21,032 bases of DNA from a virus. Shown one piece after another: positions 1 through 6,900 of the stretch. Positions within the stretch are counted from its first letter, which is position 1. Each line of letters starts with the position of its first letter. The notes under the pieces were generated by a model, which saw only the letters and a list, made by a program, of their open reading frames with translations, was not told where the DNA came from and did no database searches. The stretch is from positions 1-21,032 of the IMG/VR virus record IMGVR_UViG_3300033153_004192. One strand, given 5' to 3'. The translations under genes and the position numbers were made by a program.

Positions 1-77
1 CTCGAATTACCCTCGGCGTAAAACTTTCCAAAGTACCTTTTTATTTTATTTAAAAAAATATTTTTTCCCTAGAAATA

Positions 78-698
78 TCATCGTGCGGTGAGCAATGCTT
101 TTGCCAAGCGCCTTTGAAATGCTTTCTCTATAGTGTTGCGTGTTACGCCAGTGGCTATCTTATGGAAGGGGAATATGGGCTTGTACTCAACGCGCTTATT
201 GAACGCAACCAATAGTCGAATGGCTGTGCTTCTTCTCTTCTTACTCTTGGTGAATTTGCCCTTCTTACTGAAATGGCCTCTCTCATAAACGCCCTTAACA
301 CCATTGAATGTACCAATGAACTGATGCGCTCCCCTTGCAAGCCCTGATTTTTTGCCGGGAATATTCCCATATTTATTCAATTTGATTTCAACGGGTACAG
401 CGATTGCCCGGGAGGTTCTTGTGCCACCTTTGACTTGATATTTCAGGTATGCGTCCTGTATAGGCGCAATGTATACGAATGCTCTGAGGTTATGCTTATT
501 GGAGCGTTGTACCCTGAATCCCCTTAGTGTGAATGGGGTTGGTCTATCGAGGTGTTGTTCAGCACCACGTCTTAATTGCCCAGTGGCCTTTTCAGAGACA
601 TCATTTATGGCTTGTGACGCAGCAAACGGGATCTGCTTGCGCTCAATATTGTTTAATCGTTTTATCGTCTTTGTAAAATCGGCTTTTATTGTGATCAT
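78..698 (-). CDS. Minor tail protein Z-like virion structural protein
   Basis: This is a 206-residue, strongly basic protein. The N-terminal part (about residues 1-50) is a helical stretch ending in a segment rich in small residues and followed by RPTPFTLRGF. I recall that motif from phage minor tail or head-tail joining proteins of the lambda Z / prophage minor tail Z type. The basic middle (about 100-160, many Lys/Arg) and the C-terminal helix starting near RNTIEKAF fit the same family. It would act in virion assembly, probably in the tail tube or tail completion. It is the only structural gene in the window and sits downstream of a 221-base intergenic region, so it probably opens the late module. 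The ATG at 698 is the first in-frame start after a stop, and no good Shine-Dalgarno is visible before it, which is odd for this genome. Family assignment is from memory of motifs, not from a search. Confidence 0.6.
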   Translation of the reverse strand: MITIKADFTKTIKRLNNIERKQIPFAASQAINDVSEKATGQLRRGAEQHLDRPTPFTLRGFRVQRSNKHNLRAFVYIAPIQDAYLKYQVKGGTRTSRAIAVPVEIKLNKYGNIPGKKSGLARGAHQFIGTFNGVKGVYERGHFSKKGKFTKSKKRRSTAIRLLVAFNKRVEYKPIFPFHKIATGVTRNTIEKAFQRRLAKALLTAR

Positions 699-754
699 AA
701 AATAGTCGCAGCATCAATGAACTCGTTGCGATTAGTTTACCCCTATAAGCGCAT

Positions 755-789
755 TTTTAAAATGAAAAAGTATTTTAAAATGAAAAGTA
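755..789. repeat. Tandem AT-rich repeat, two units
   Basis: The unit TTTTAAAATGAAAAAGTA (755-772) is followed directly by a second copy with one A fewer (773-789). The first unit is also the distal part of the left arm of the inverted repeat, so the second looks like a local duplication. Tracts of this kind melt easily. Confidence 0.6.
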
Positions 790-842
790 AATTTTCTTTT
801 TAATAATGACGGGCTGATTATAAATCTCTTAAAACAGACAAA

Positions 843-872
843 TATCCGTATATCCATAATATCCATCTATCC
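843..872. repeat. Iteron-like TATCC repeats
   Basis: TATCC occurs at 843-847, 851-855, 860-864 and 868-872, all in the same orientation (GGATA on the minus strand) and spaced 8-9 bases. Regular spacing close to a helical turn suggests a protein-binding array, although four pentamers in AT-rich DNA is a modest signal. Confidence 0.4.
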
Positions 873-919
873 AAAAGAAGTTGTAAATAAAAACGTGTTT
901 TTTCAGTTTCAAAACACAC

Positions 920-1348
920 TTATAGGGATAAACCCATATTATGCAAAAGCTCCGTTCCCGCCCAGCCTTTGTCCATAATCAAATAAGCCAAGTCATTGAA
1001 TTCTTTATTATTTACACCATAAAACAGCTTGCCGCAATCGCGCCCCCTGAACAAATAATACCGAACCCCAACTTGCACAAATAACCAACTTCCACCCGGT
1101 TTTACACACCACCGAGTCATCAACCAGAGCATTTGATCACGTGTATAGCACTCTAGGGATATTTTTGTGGTACTTTTCACCGGGAACTTCGACAAATATT
1201 TAAGTTCAACCCAAGCGGAATGGCCATCAGCCCAGCCCAAATTGACGTCCGGTGTTCCAGTCTCGCACGTATTTTCAACACGAACATAATGGCAAATTCC
1301 TTTCAACTTGCCTTTGAGCGCACTTCGTAACCCGGCTTCACTTCCCAT
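920..1348 (-). CDS. VRR-NUC family PD-(D/E)xK nuclease
   Basis: This is a 142-residue protein with the compact nuclease core GTPDVNL (D34) followed by AWVELK (E48 and K50), the usual D...ExK catalytic set. It is followed by a TRDQMLWL segment and a hydrophobic strand region ending in YYLFRG, which is typical of phage VRR-NUC proteins. Members cut DNA junctions or flaps, so a role in recombination or processing of replication intermediates is likely. The ATG at 1348 is preferred: GAGG lies 6 bases upstream and the overlap with the preceding gene is then 11 bases. A start at 1393 would need a much longer overlap. The last codons are part of the right arm of an inverted repeat. Catalytic residues look intact. 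Confidence 0.75.
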   Translation of the reverse strand: MGSEAGLRSALKGKLKGICHYVRVENTCETGTPDVNLGWADGHSAWVELKYLSKFPVKSTTKISLECYTRDQMLWLMTRWCVKPGGSWLFVQVGVRYYLFRGRDCGKLFYGVNNKEFNDLAYLIMDKGWAGTELLHNMGLSL

Positions 1349-1610
1349 CCCAAGCCTCAAAAGGTGATTCCATATCAATCTCCCAAGGCTCAATCTCAGT
1401 CCAATTTGTTTTTATATCAACATTTTCACCCACTTCTTTATTTATACATTCAATGAGCTTTCTTATTTGCTCTTCCGTGTATAGGCCATCATTAATCGTA
1501 ACACTAACAACATCAGGCATTGCCGATACGGGTTCAGTCACAAATATTGTTATTGCGGGAACTATGGGTGCTGCTAATAGTGCTTTTAAAAAGTTTCTAC
1601 GCTTCATCAT
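1338..1610 (-). CDS. Small exported protein with Tat-like signal peptide
   Basis: This 90-residue protein starts with KRRNFLK followed by a hydrophobic stretch to about residue 29 and a possible cleavage after PVSA. This matches the RRxFLK consensus of twin-arginine signal peptides, so the product may be exported folded to the periplasm. The mature part (about 60 residues) is acidic, with no domain I recognise. The gene begins with ATGATG overlapping the stop of its upstream neighbour and has GGAG just before, so either ATG (1610 or 1607) could be used. It lies directly downstream of a secreted HNH nuclease gene and a Cys/His-rich gene, suggesting a small envelope-directed group. Function unknown. 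Confidence 0.65.
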   Translation of the reverse strand: MMKRRNFLKALLAAPIVPAITIFVTEPVSAMPDVVSVTINDGLYTEEQIRKLIECINKEVGENVDIKTNWTEIEPWEIDMESPFEAWDGK

Positions 1611-1831
1611 TCACTCTCCATTAACATTCTTAACGCTTCAGTTGAAGCATGTCGCTTGCATAAGTTCTTACCATTAATAAGAATAGTTGCACGACAATGG
1701 CATTCATCAGGTTTGCGCCCACCATGATCCTTGCTCCATTTTTCACTCTTATATAATATTGCTTCATATTGTAACTTTTGTTCGCATGGTGGCAATGGGT
1801 ATGGTGGTGTTGTTATTAGTTTTGCTTTCAC
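1607..1831 (-). CDS. Small Cys/His-rich protein of unknown function
   Basis: This is a 74-residue protein with a Pro-rich N-terminus and a cluster CHCRATILINGKNLCKRH, which could bind one metal ion together with the earlier Cys. The GTG start at 1831 overlaps the upstream stop as GTGA and has a strong GGAGG close before it. No family is recognised. Translational coupling with the secreted HNH nuclease upstream and the Tat-signal protein downstream suggests co-expression. Confidence 0.65.
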   Translation of the reverse strand: MKAKLITTPPYPLPPCEQKLQYEAILYKSEKWSKDHGGRKPDECHCRATILINGKNLCKRHASTEALRMLMESE

Positions 1832-2202
1832 ATATCCTCCGGCTTACAAATATACACCCAGCGCTCCCATCTATCTTTACAAATTCCCGCGCACGTTTTG
1901 ATATCGTTATTAAGCCATTGCATATTATTATAATTATCACAACCGCAACTCGCCAATGGCCTAATGTGATCAACACTCCAACCGGGACACGCACCGTGTA
2001 AACTTCCGTTGGCTGGGCATGGGTTATGCTTTCTGAACAAATATTTTTGTTTGCCGTCCCTTAATATCCGATTAGTCACTGCATGACGAGCCGGTGGCCC
2101 ACAATAGCGAATGTCATTATATTCTTCAATTGAGTATGCATTATCAAATAGTCCGATTAATAAAGCAACCGCAACTGCCCAAAGCACATGTTTGATTTTC
2201 AT
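1828..2202 (-). CDS. HNH endonuclease with N-terminal signal peptide
   Basis: This 124-residue protein begins MKIKHVLWAVAVALLIGLF, a typical Sec signal peptide with a likely cleavage after NAYS (residue 24). The body holds the HNH core WSVDHIRPL (D78, H79) and DNYNNMQWL (N92/N93), and seven cysteines (about 34-119) that could form disulfides or bind zinc. The predicted product is therefore a nuclease sent to the periplasm or outside, which is unusual for a phage HNH protein; most act on phage DNA in the cytoplasm. It could degrade external DNA or act in superinfection exclusion; both are inference. AGAGGAG sits 6 bases before the ATG, so the start is secure. Confidence 0.8.
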   Translation of the reverse strand: MKIKHVLWAVAVALLIGLFDNAYSIEEYNDIRYCGPPARHAVTNRILRDGKQKYLFRKHNPCPANGSLHGACPGWSVDHIRPLASCGCDNYNNMQWLNNDIKTCAGICKDRWERWVYICKPEDM

Positions 2203-2203
2203 T

Positions 2204-2539
2204 TTACACTCCTCTTATGTTAATCCGATTAGCCAAATTGAACTCATGTTTAGTCATAGGCCTGCAACACGCTGATCGCGGGTTATGATCTGATTTGTGA
2301 AATCTGTCCGGGTGATACTTTATCAATACACCCAGCGCACAGGTATGTTTCTGCTCATTAAGCGCCAAGCATCTTCGGTTGCAATGTTTGTATTGTTTAT
2401 TCACCATCATTTCCCTCGGTATTGTTATTTTTAAGAATGGAACACCATTGTATAATCGTTCCCTATTCAGTTCACGCTTCAGTGAAGCAATCTCAGCCTC
2501 AAGCACGTCAATGCGCTTTTCAATCTCCGCATCGGTCAT
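2204..2539 (-). CDS. Coiled-coil protein with Cys/His-rich C-terminus
   Basis: This is a 111-residue protein from the ATG at 2539. Residues 1-32 form a charged heptad-like helix (EKRIDVLEAEIASLKREL), probably a coiled coil. The C-terminal half is rich in Cys and His (HCNRRC, HTC, YHPDRFH, CC), which suggests metal binding. The start at 2539 overlaps the upstream gene by 20 bases; a start at 2584 would add 15 residues and a far longer overlap. The Shine-Dalgarno is weak. No family recognised. Confidence 0.6.
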   Translation of the reverse strand: MTDAEIEKRIDVLEAEIASLKRELNRERLYNGVPFLKITIPREMMVNKQYKHCNRRCLALNEQKHTCALGVLIKYHPDRFHKSDHNPRSACCRPMTKHEFNLANRINIRGV

Positions 2540-2651
2540 TTCTTTCTCGGCACCGCTGCCAACAAACAAGATACCCAAGCCCAAAGCAGATTGCCATTGT
2601 CACCGGGTACTTCCAATCATGGTACATCTCCCACCATTCATTAAATTCCAT
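2520..2651 (-). CDS. Small single-pass membrane protein
   Basis: This is a 43-residue protein. Residues about 16-31 (PVTMAICFGLGYLVCW) are hydrophobic and followed by a basic, Cys-containing tail, so one transmembrane segment with the C-terminus in the cytoplasm is likely. The ATG at 2651 shares one base with the upstream stop (TGATG), the coupling style seen elsewhere in this genome. A small lysis-related or membrane-associated role is possible but nothing specific is recognisable. Confidence 0.6.
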   Translation of the reverse strand: MEFNEWWEMYHDWKYPVTMAICFGLGYLVCWQRCRERNDRCGD

Positions 2652-2950
2652 CAGTGTGTCACCTTTGTCGGGTTCCAACCAAGGCCTGTCGATTTTTCCA
2701 GACCATCCCATGTTGTAAGGGTGTTGCCGGGGTCTATCTTCTTTAGACATTTCTCGGCAACGCTTGAAGCCCCAGCATGAAAATGGGCGGTAACAAGATA
2801 TGTACTTTGTGTAACAGCACCACCCTCTCTAAATCTCCAAGGCACCAAACCAATGTGTTTAATGATGGTCACCTCCTCCCCGTTATACTTCGCAGACTCA
2901 TCAAGCAAATTACAAAGCACAACAATTTCCCCATCAGCAAATTTAGCCAT
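2651..2950 (-). CDS. Small protein, possible SH3-like or beta-rich fold
   Basis: This is a 99-residue protein from the ATG at 2950 (TGATG overlap with the upstream stop, GGAG 8 bases before). The opening FADGEIVVLC and the EEVTIIKHIG segment look like the start of a small beta-barrel, similar to short phage proteins with SH3-like folds. No catalytic motif is seen. The Ser/Thr-rich middle and the Trp-containing C-terminus give no further clue. Confidence 0.6.
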   Translation of the reverse strand: MAKFADGEIVVLCNLLDESAKYNGEEVTIIKHIGLVPWRFREGGAVTQSTYLVTAHFHAGASSVAEKCLKKIDPGNTLTTWDGLEKSTGLGWNPTKVTH

Positions 2951-3150
2951 CAATACTTCTCCCACAAGTCACTGAGTATTGATAATTGTTTATCGGATAA
3001 GAACCCACCATCATCAGAATATGTTTTAATACTCCGAATGAATCCCTGTTCCCATTTGGACAACTTAGGATTACAGGAAAGTGAGACCATAACAAAATCA
3101 ATACTCTTTAAAGTGTTATCGAAACTATATGTCACAATAACAAATCCCAT
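2950..3150 (-). CDS. Small conserved-type phage protein, start uncertain
   Basis: The C-terminal part carries LSKWEQGFIRSI and LSDKQLSILSDLWEKY, a pattern I associate with short phage proteins of unknown function (LSxWExxFIxSI...LSxKQxxxL). The start is unclear. ATG at 3150 (66 residues) and GTG at 3135 (61 residues, GTGA overlap with the upstream stop) both have weak ribosome sites, and a TTG at 3210 would read through most of the small membrane gene upstream. I prefer 3150 or 3135. Confidence 0.65.
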   Translation of the reverse strand: MGFVIVTYSFDNTLKSIDFVMVSLSCNPKLSKWEQGFIRSIKTYSDDGGFLSDKQLSILSDLWEKY

Positions 3151-3242
3151 ATAACAGTGCCCCAGAAAATAATAAAGAACACCGTCAATAGTATAATAGA
3201 CCAACTCCAATTACAAATCGCTTTAAACATCGCTTTAAACAC
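3132..3242 (-). CDS. Very small membrane protein (36 residues)
   Basis: GAGGAG lies 8 bases before a GTG at 3242. The frame gives a short N-terminus with a duplicated MFKA-type unit (MFKAMFKAI, from a 12-base tandem repeat) and then about 20 hydrophobic residues (WSIILLTVFFIIFWGTVIW), clearly one transmembrane helix. Its stop overlaps a possible GTG start of the next gene. The gene starts three bases after the upstream stop. Function is unknown; size and topology would allow a small lysis or membrane-modulating peptide. Confidence 0.6.
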   Translation of the reverse strand: MFKAMFKAICNWSWSIILLTVFFIIFWGTVIWDLLL

Positions 3243-3244
3243 TT

Positions 3245-3418
3245 TCAATTCTCCTCATTAATATCAGCAACAATAGGGCATCGACTATAACAGCACACCC
3301 CTCCATTATTATCCGGGTTAGCACACCATGTCTTTATGATTCTTGTTCCAACTATGGCTTTCTGCTCACAGAACCATTCACACTGGTCTCCCGGGTATAT
3401 GTCCGACTCTTCTATCAC
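3245..3418 (-). CDS. Short Cys-rich protein (57 residues)
   Basis: A GTG at 3418 overlaps the upstream stop as GTGA. The product has six cysteines (DQCEWFC, WCANPDN, GVCCYSRC), in spacing that could bind zinc or form disulfides, and an acidic C-terminus. No export signal is visible, so metal binding is more likely than disulfides. The reading frame is tightly packed between its neighbours, which supports it being real. Confidence 0.65.
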   Translation of the reverse strand: MIEESDIYPGDQCEWFCEQKAIVGTRIIKTWCANPDNNGGVCCYSRCPIVADINEEN

Positions 3419-3606
3419 TTTACAACCCTCCCAATTTTAGCCGCCGCCGCATTAAGGTCACACAGCTCATCATAAGATATTTCCAATGTGAAGTATTTGC
3501 CCAGTGGTGCCTTAATTAAAAGCGCCAATGAGTCATCTGCATTGGAATCCTTCACAATGCTTTCTATTTCACAATCCAAATCGCCGCTGTTCAAACACAA
3601 CCTCAT
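3415..3606 (-). CDS. Small acidic protein of unknown function
   Basis: This is a 63-residue acidic protein (EIESIVKDSNADDS) with a central strand-like segment (YFTLEISYDEL) and an Ala-rich helix. The ATG overlaps the upstream stop as ATGA. No family recognised. It belongs to the chain of small genes coupled downstream of the DNA polymerase. Confidence 0.65.
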   Translation of the reverse strand: MRLCLNSGDLDCEIESIVKDSNADDSLALLIKAPLGKYFTLEISYDELCDLNAAAAKIGRVVK

Positions 3607-3917
3607 TTTTTAAATGCCAACTCAGGCCTCTGCCCAACGGCAATGGCTTTGAGCATTGTATCAATGTCCACCATTTGAGCAAATCCTGTTTCTTTTGCTT
3701 CAATAATGTTTTGTGGACTGCCAGCATTAGTTTGAATAAAATTACTTAATGTTATCCACATACTTGATGTTAACAAAGCGGGCTTATCAACAAAGATGAT
3801 TTCAGCATCAGGTTGATCTGGGCTTTTGTACACCCCTGTTGCTGGATAATTACTGGCAGTGTATTTATTTGTAGCAGTAATGCCCGCTGGTGTGTCTTTT
3901 ATTTCTAAATAGTTCAT
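3603..3917 (-). CDS. Small protein directly downstream of DNA polymerase
   Basis: This is a 104-residue protein with mixed strand and helix character and no recognised motif. The ATG overlaps the polymerase stop as ATGA, and a GAGG lies about 9 bases upstream, so it is translationally coupled to the polymerase. An accessory role in replication is possible from position only. Confidence 0.65.
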   Translation of the reverse strand: MNYLEIKDTPAGITATNKYTASNYPATGVYKSPDQPDAEIIFVDKPALLTSSMWITLSNFIQTNAGSPQNIIEAKETGFAQMVDIDTMLKAIAVGQRPELAFKK

Positions 3918-6739
3918 GATAATTTCCTCAGTTGTTTAACATAAATTTTGCGCCAGTTATCCTTGACTTCACCTTTAATAAGATACCAGTCACCCTCTTT
4001 GCCTGTTTCTGCTATTGCCTTACCAAACTTTTGGTAGTTCCATCGAGACACCGTAACAATAATTGCATCGGTATCATCTTCCATTGTCATGTTAAGGAAT
4101 AACGGATTTTGTTTGATAAGTTTCCCGCCTCTCTTAACAACAGAAGCATATTCATTTAAGTCGCGCAAGTTCTTTTCTTTTAACTTAGCGATAACAATGT
4201 ACATGCCTTCATCTTGCACGTCAATAATATGGCTCACCGGCATTGACTTGATCTTATAGTTCTGCGGGTTCGCATACATATCACCCCATCGGCGCTTGGC
4301 CTCAAATATATCATCAAACGGTGTAACAGGGTTAGTGAGCTTATTCATTTGCCCTTTGGTAAGCATGTCCCCATTACTTCGGCGGCGGAATATATCAGCG
4401 GCGGTCTTTTCACCAACACCAATAATATTCATCATACCGCCAACAAGCAATCCATCTTGTACACTCCACTTTGCTTCACTATGAACGATATCAACCGGCT
4501 TATATTTAAAGCCCTCAACAACTAATTCCCTTAGCATCTTAACACTCTGGTCATCATCACGCGCATTATTGAGACAGGCCGTGGCATACTCCAATGGGTA
4601 TCTTGCTTTCATCCACCCACACCAATAACTTATCAAAGCATAGCTAACCGCATGCGACTTATTGAAAGCCCAACTCCCAAAGGTCATTATGTTTTTCCAT
4701 ATCTTGTCAGCCGTTTCCTCATCCATTCCTAACTTAGCAGCACCATTTTTAAATTTGTCCCAATAGCCGCTGAAGTATTCATCACCAAATGATTTGCTCA
4801 TCGCTTTCCGAATGTTGGTTGTGTCTGACCAATCAAAGTTTCCGATATCACGCACAATTCTCATTACCTGTTCTTGAAACACTACCGTTCCATATGTTTC
4901 TTTTGTAAAGGGCTCTATGCTTGGGTGAATGTATGTAACATGTTCACGCCCGGTGCGTCGATTAATATAATCAGTGGCACCACCATTATGAAGTGGGCCA
5001 GGCCTCGCCAAAGAAGTTATAGCAACGATGTCATCAAAGTGCTCAATGGTCATTTGTCGTGCGAGGGATTTCAATGCATAACCTTCAAATTGAAACACCC
5101 CACTCAATTGCCCTTTGTTAAGCAAATCAAAAACACGTTGGTCATCAAGCTCCAAATCATATAAAGCATCAAACGGAATCCCGGCAAGCCGACAGGCATC
5201 TTCAAGCACCGATAAGGTGCGCAAGCCCAACACATCAATCTTAAGCAAATTGAGATCCTCAGCATCATGCTTATCAATTTGGGCAACTCCGACTTTTGGA
5301 TCCACCGTACAGAACTGATCAATTGGCTCATTAGCAACAAGAATCCCAGCAGCGTGAACCCCGCTATGCTTCGCGTGCCCTTCCATTAATGAACTGATTG
5401 CCATCTCCGGGTACTTTGTTATGTATTGCTTTCCAATGTCCGTGCTTTCCAAGGAATCTTGTATGCACATCGATGCACGCGCATCGGCAGAACTCCGTTC
5501 AAGTATCGACTCTTTCACTTGCTCCGTTTCAAAGAAGTCCACGCCCAGTTCTTTTGCCGTTTCTGATATTGCGCTCTTTGGTTTGTATCTTGATACTGTT
5601 CCAATATGCGATACCTTGTCAGCTCCATACTTCGTTCTTAATGCCGCTATTATGTCTTGCCGCTTTGTGTCCGGGAAATCAATATCAATATCAGGCATAT
5701 CAAATCGATTGACATCAATGAACCGTTCAAATAGCAAATCATACTTAATCGGGTCAATCTCGGTAATGGCGGTTAAAAAACACACCAATGACCCCGCCGA
5801 GCTGCCGCGACTTGGCCCAACCAACATTGTCTTTTTCGCTTCAATAATCATATCAGCAACAACAAGAAAATAATCGGTGTAGCCTTTCTCCGCAATAAGA
5901 TTCAATTCAAACTCTAATCGCTCACCATAATCATTATATGTTCCATCGGTGTTACACAACTCAATGTTCCGCTTCTTAGCACCTTCAATACACATCACCC
6001 TCAAATTCCCTTCAAACGGGTATCTGACATTTTCCGCCTTGGGCAACACAACATGGCAATTGTCGTATATATAATCGGAGTTAGTGAACGCACTATCAGG
6101 CAACCAAGGCATAATCATTCGCAAGGTATCTTCATCGCAGATATGACCCCCCATCGCCATCTCATCAGATTGCAGTCCTGCAAGGATATGATATGCCATC
6201 TTTTGTTCGGGCTCTCCATAATAGTTATCAGACACCGCAAGTAGTTTTATTTTATGTTTTTCACTTAACCCAACCGCGCGTCTTGCCCAACCTAAGTCCT
6301 TTGGGCCAGCTTCAAGATACAACTCACACTCAAATTTAAGCACATCAAGCGCACCCATGTCGGGATTATTCCCGGACAACACAACTAGGTTCTTGCTGAA
6401 TTGCTTTATTTGGCTGTATAAGATTCGCGGCGTATAATAGAATTGTAAGTTGGCCAAGCTAACCATTTGATACAACTTACTCAACCCTTCATTATTGGCG
6501 GCAAAGAATGTCATGTAGTTTGGCCGTGGCTTTGTCCCCTTCTCTAAAGTATCGACCACCGGCAACTCAACACCAAGCACCGCATGCCGTTTTGCTTTTG
6601 CGCATTCTTTAAAGAATGAAACATGACCCCAAGTCCCACTATCAGCAATCCCAACAACATCGGGTATCGCAACGATGTCTTTTATGCGGCCATATGTTTT
6701 CTTGAACCCATATTCTGTTTTTACTTTTAAGTGTTTCAC
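3914..6739 (-). CDS. dnaE: Family C DNA polymerase (Pol III alpha type) with degenerate PHP domain
   Basis: This 941-residue replicative DNA polymerase is shorter than the cellular subunit of about 1160. Catalytic aspartates are in PDIDIDF (about 350-352) and LKIDVLGL (about 501), with the spacing expected for Pol III alpha. RGSSAGS (about 313), FQEQVMRI and NKSHAVSYA (fingers), a helix-hairpin-helix IGVGEKTAA (about 775) and a C-terminal OB-fold-like region (from about 845) follow in order. The N-terminal PHP domain is present but its metal ligands are lost: HLKVKTEYG replaces the usual HxH, and ADSGTWG replaces TDHG. Proofreading is therefore probably supplied by the separate exonuclease at 7402-7944. 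It uses a GTG start that overlaps the upstream stop (GTGA). Family C polymerases are less common in phages than family A or B. Confidence 0.93.
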   Translation of the reverse strand: MKHLKVKTEYGFKKTYGRIKDIVAIPDVVGIADSGTWGHVSFFKECAKAKRHAVLGVELPVVDTLEKGTKPRPNYMTFFAANNEGLSKLYQMVSLANLQFYYTPRILYSQIKQFSKNLVVLSGNNPDMGALDVLKFECELYLEAGPKDLGWARRAVGLSEKHKIKLLAVSDNYYGEPEQKMAYHILAGLQSDEMAMGGHICDEDTLRMIMPWLPDSAFTNSDYIYDNCHVVLPKAENVRYPFEGNLRVMCIEGAKKRNIELCNTDGTYNDYGERLEFELNLIAEKGYTDYFLVVADMIIEAKKTMLVGPSRGSSAGSLVCFLTAITEIDPIKYDLLFERFIDVNRFDMPDIDIDFPDTKRQDIIAALRTKYGADKVSHIGTVSRYKPKSAISETAKELGVDFFETEQVKESILERSSADARASMCIQDSLESTDIGKQYITKYPEMAISSLMEGHAKHSGVHAAGILVANEPIDQFCTVDPKVGVAQIDKHDAEDLNLLKIDVLGLRTLSVLEDACRLAGIPFDALYDLELDDQRVFDLLNKGQLSGVFQFEGYALKSLARQMTIEHFDDIVAITSLARPGPLHNGGATDYINRRTGREHVTYIHPSIEPFTKETYGTVVFQEQVMRIVRDIGNFDWSDTTNIRKAMSKSFGDEYFSGYWDKFKNGAAKLGMDEETADKIWKNIMTFGSWAFNKSHAVSYALISYWCGWMKARYPLEYATACLNNARDDDQSVKMLRELVVEGFKYKPVDIVHSEAKWSVQDGLLVGGMMNIIGVGEKTAADIFRRRSNGDMLTKGQMNKLTNPVTPFDDIFEAKRRWGDMYANPQNYKIKSMPVSHIIDVQDEGMYIVIAKLKEKNLRDLNEYASVVKRGGKLIKQNPLFLNMTMEDDTDAIIVTVSRWNYQKFGKAIAETGKEGDWYLIKGEVKDNWRKIYVKQLRKLS

Positions 6740-6900
6740 TTTGGTAATTCCTCTGGGGTTGCTACTTTTATAACTTCATAACCTTTTCTTTCTGCTAATT
6801 GAATTGCTGTATCGATGTGGTCAGCCTCTACTGTGAGAACTCCTACAACATGATCCATCGTTTCCATTTCCATTGATGCCCATAACTTAAATTCCATCAT
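6736..6900 (-). CDS. Short protein (54 residues) upstream of polymerase
   Basis: An ATGATG start at 6900 overlaps the upstream stop (ATGA), and the stop overlaps the polymerase GTG start (GTGA), so the frame fills the gap exactly. The product has Met-rich EMETMD, a VVGVLTVEADHIDTAIQLA segment and GYEVIKVATPEELPK, reading like a small alpha/beta domain. No family is recognised. Because it is coupled to the polymerase on one side and the zinc-ribbon protein on the other, it is likely co-expressed with replication. Confidence 0.7.
   Translation of the reverse strand: MMEFKLWASMEMETMDHVVGVLTVEADHIDTAIQLAERKGYEVIKVATPEELPK

Larger units (their letters stand above)
699..919. promoter_or_regulatory. 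AT-rich intergenic control region, candidate origin or promoter region
   Basis: This is the longest non-coding stretch in the window and separates the nuclease gene from the tail gene. It is very AT-rich. It holds two tandem copies of a 17-18 base A/T motif (755-789), four TATCC pentamers at 8-9 base spacing (843-872), and most of a long imperfect inverted repeat (735-772 against 896-933). A TATAAT-like hexamer reading leftwards lies at 817-822, but the best -35 match (TTGTCT, 836-841) is only 13 bases away, so the promoter is weak at best. No open reading frame of convincing quality is present. Iterons next to an AT-rich tract are typical of replication origins, and a late-gene promoter is the other obvious role. 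Confidence 0.45.
735..933. repeat. Imperfect 38-base inverted repeat pair flanking the intergenic region
   Basis: Bases 735-772 match the reverse complement of 896-933 at 30 of 38 positions by hand alignment. The core GTTTAYCCCTATAAG differs at one base only. The right arm overlaps the last codons of the VRR-NUC gene. The arms enclose 123 bases. This could be a paired protein-binding site, an extruded stem-loop, or the terminal repeats of a small non-autonomous element. No target-site duplication is visible next to the arms. Confidence 0.55.

Noticed and set aside
1-31. Possible TTG-started gene running off the left edge
   Set aside because: Only about ten codons are visible, with a marginal AAGG at short distance, so it cannot be supported.
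469-705. Plus-strand open frames opposite many minus-strand genes, such as this one
   Set aside because: They lie opposite well-supported genes, lack ribosome sites and domain motifs, and follow from the codon pattern of the real strand.
817-841. Sigma-70 promoter for the tail gene
   Set aside because: TATAAT is good but the -35 match is only 13 bases away and there is no extended -10, so it is not called as a separate feature.
699-919. CRISPR array
   Set aside because: The repeats are short, AT-rich and directly adjacent, without spacers or cas genes.
735-933. Insertion sequence or transposable element
   Set aside because: Inverted arms are present but there is no transposase and no target-site duplication, so only the repeat itself is reported.
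2540-2584. Start at 2584 for the coiled-coil protein
   Set aside because: It would overlap the membrane gene by 65 bases; the ATG at 2539 begins directly at the coiled-coil helix.
3132-3210. TTG start at 3210 for the 2950-3150 gene
   Set aside because: It would overlap nearly all of a convincing small membrane gene and has no ribosome site.
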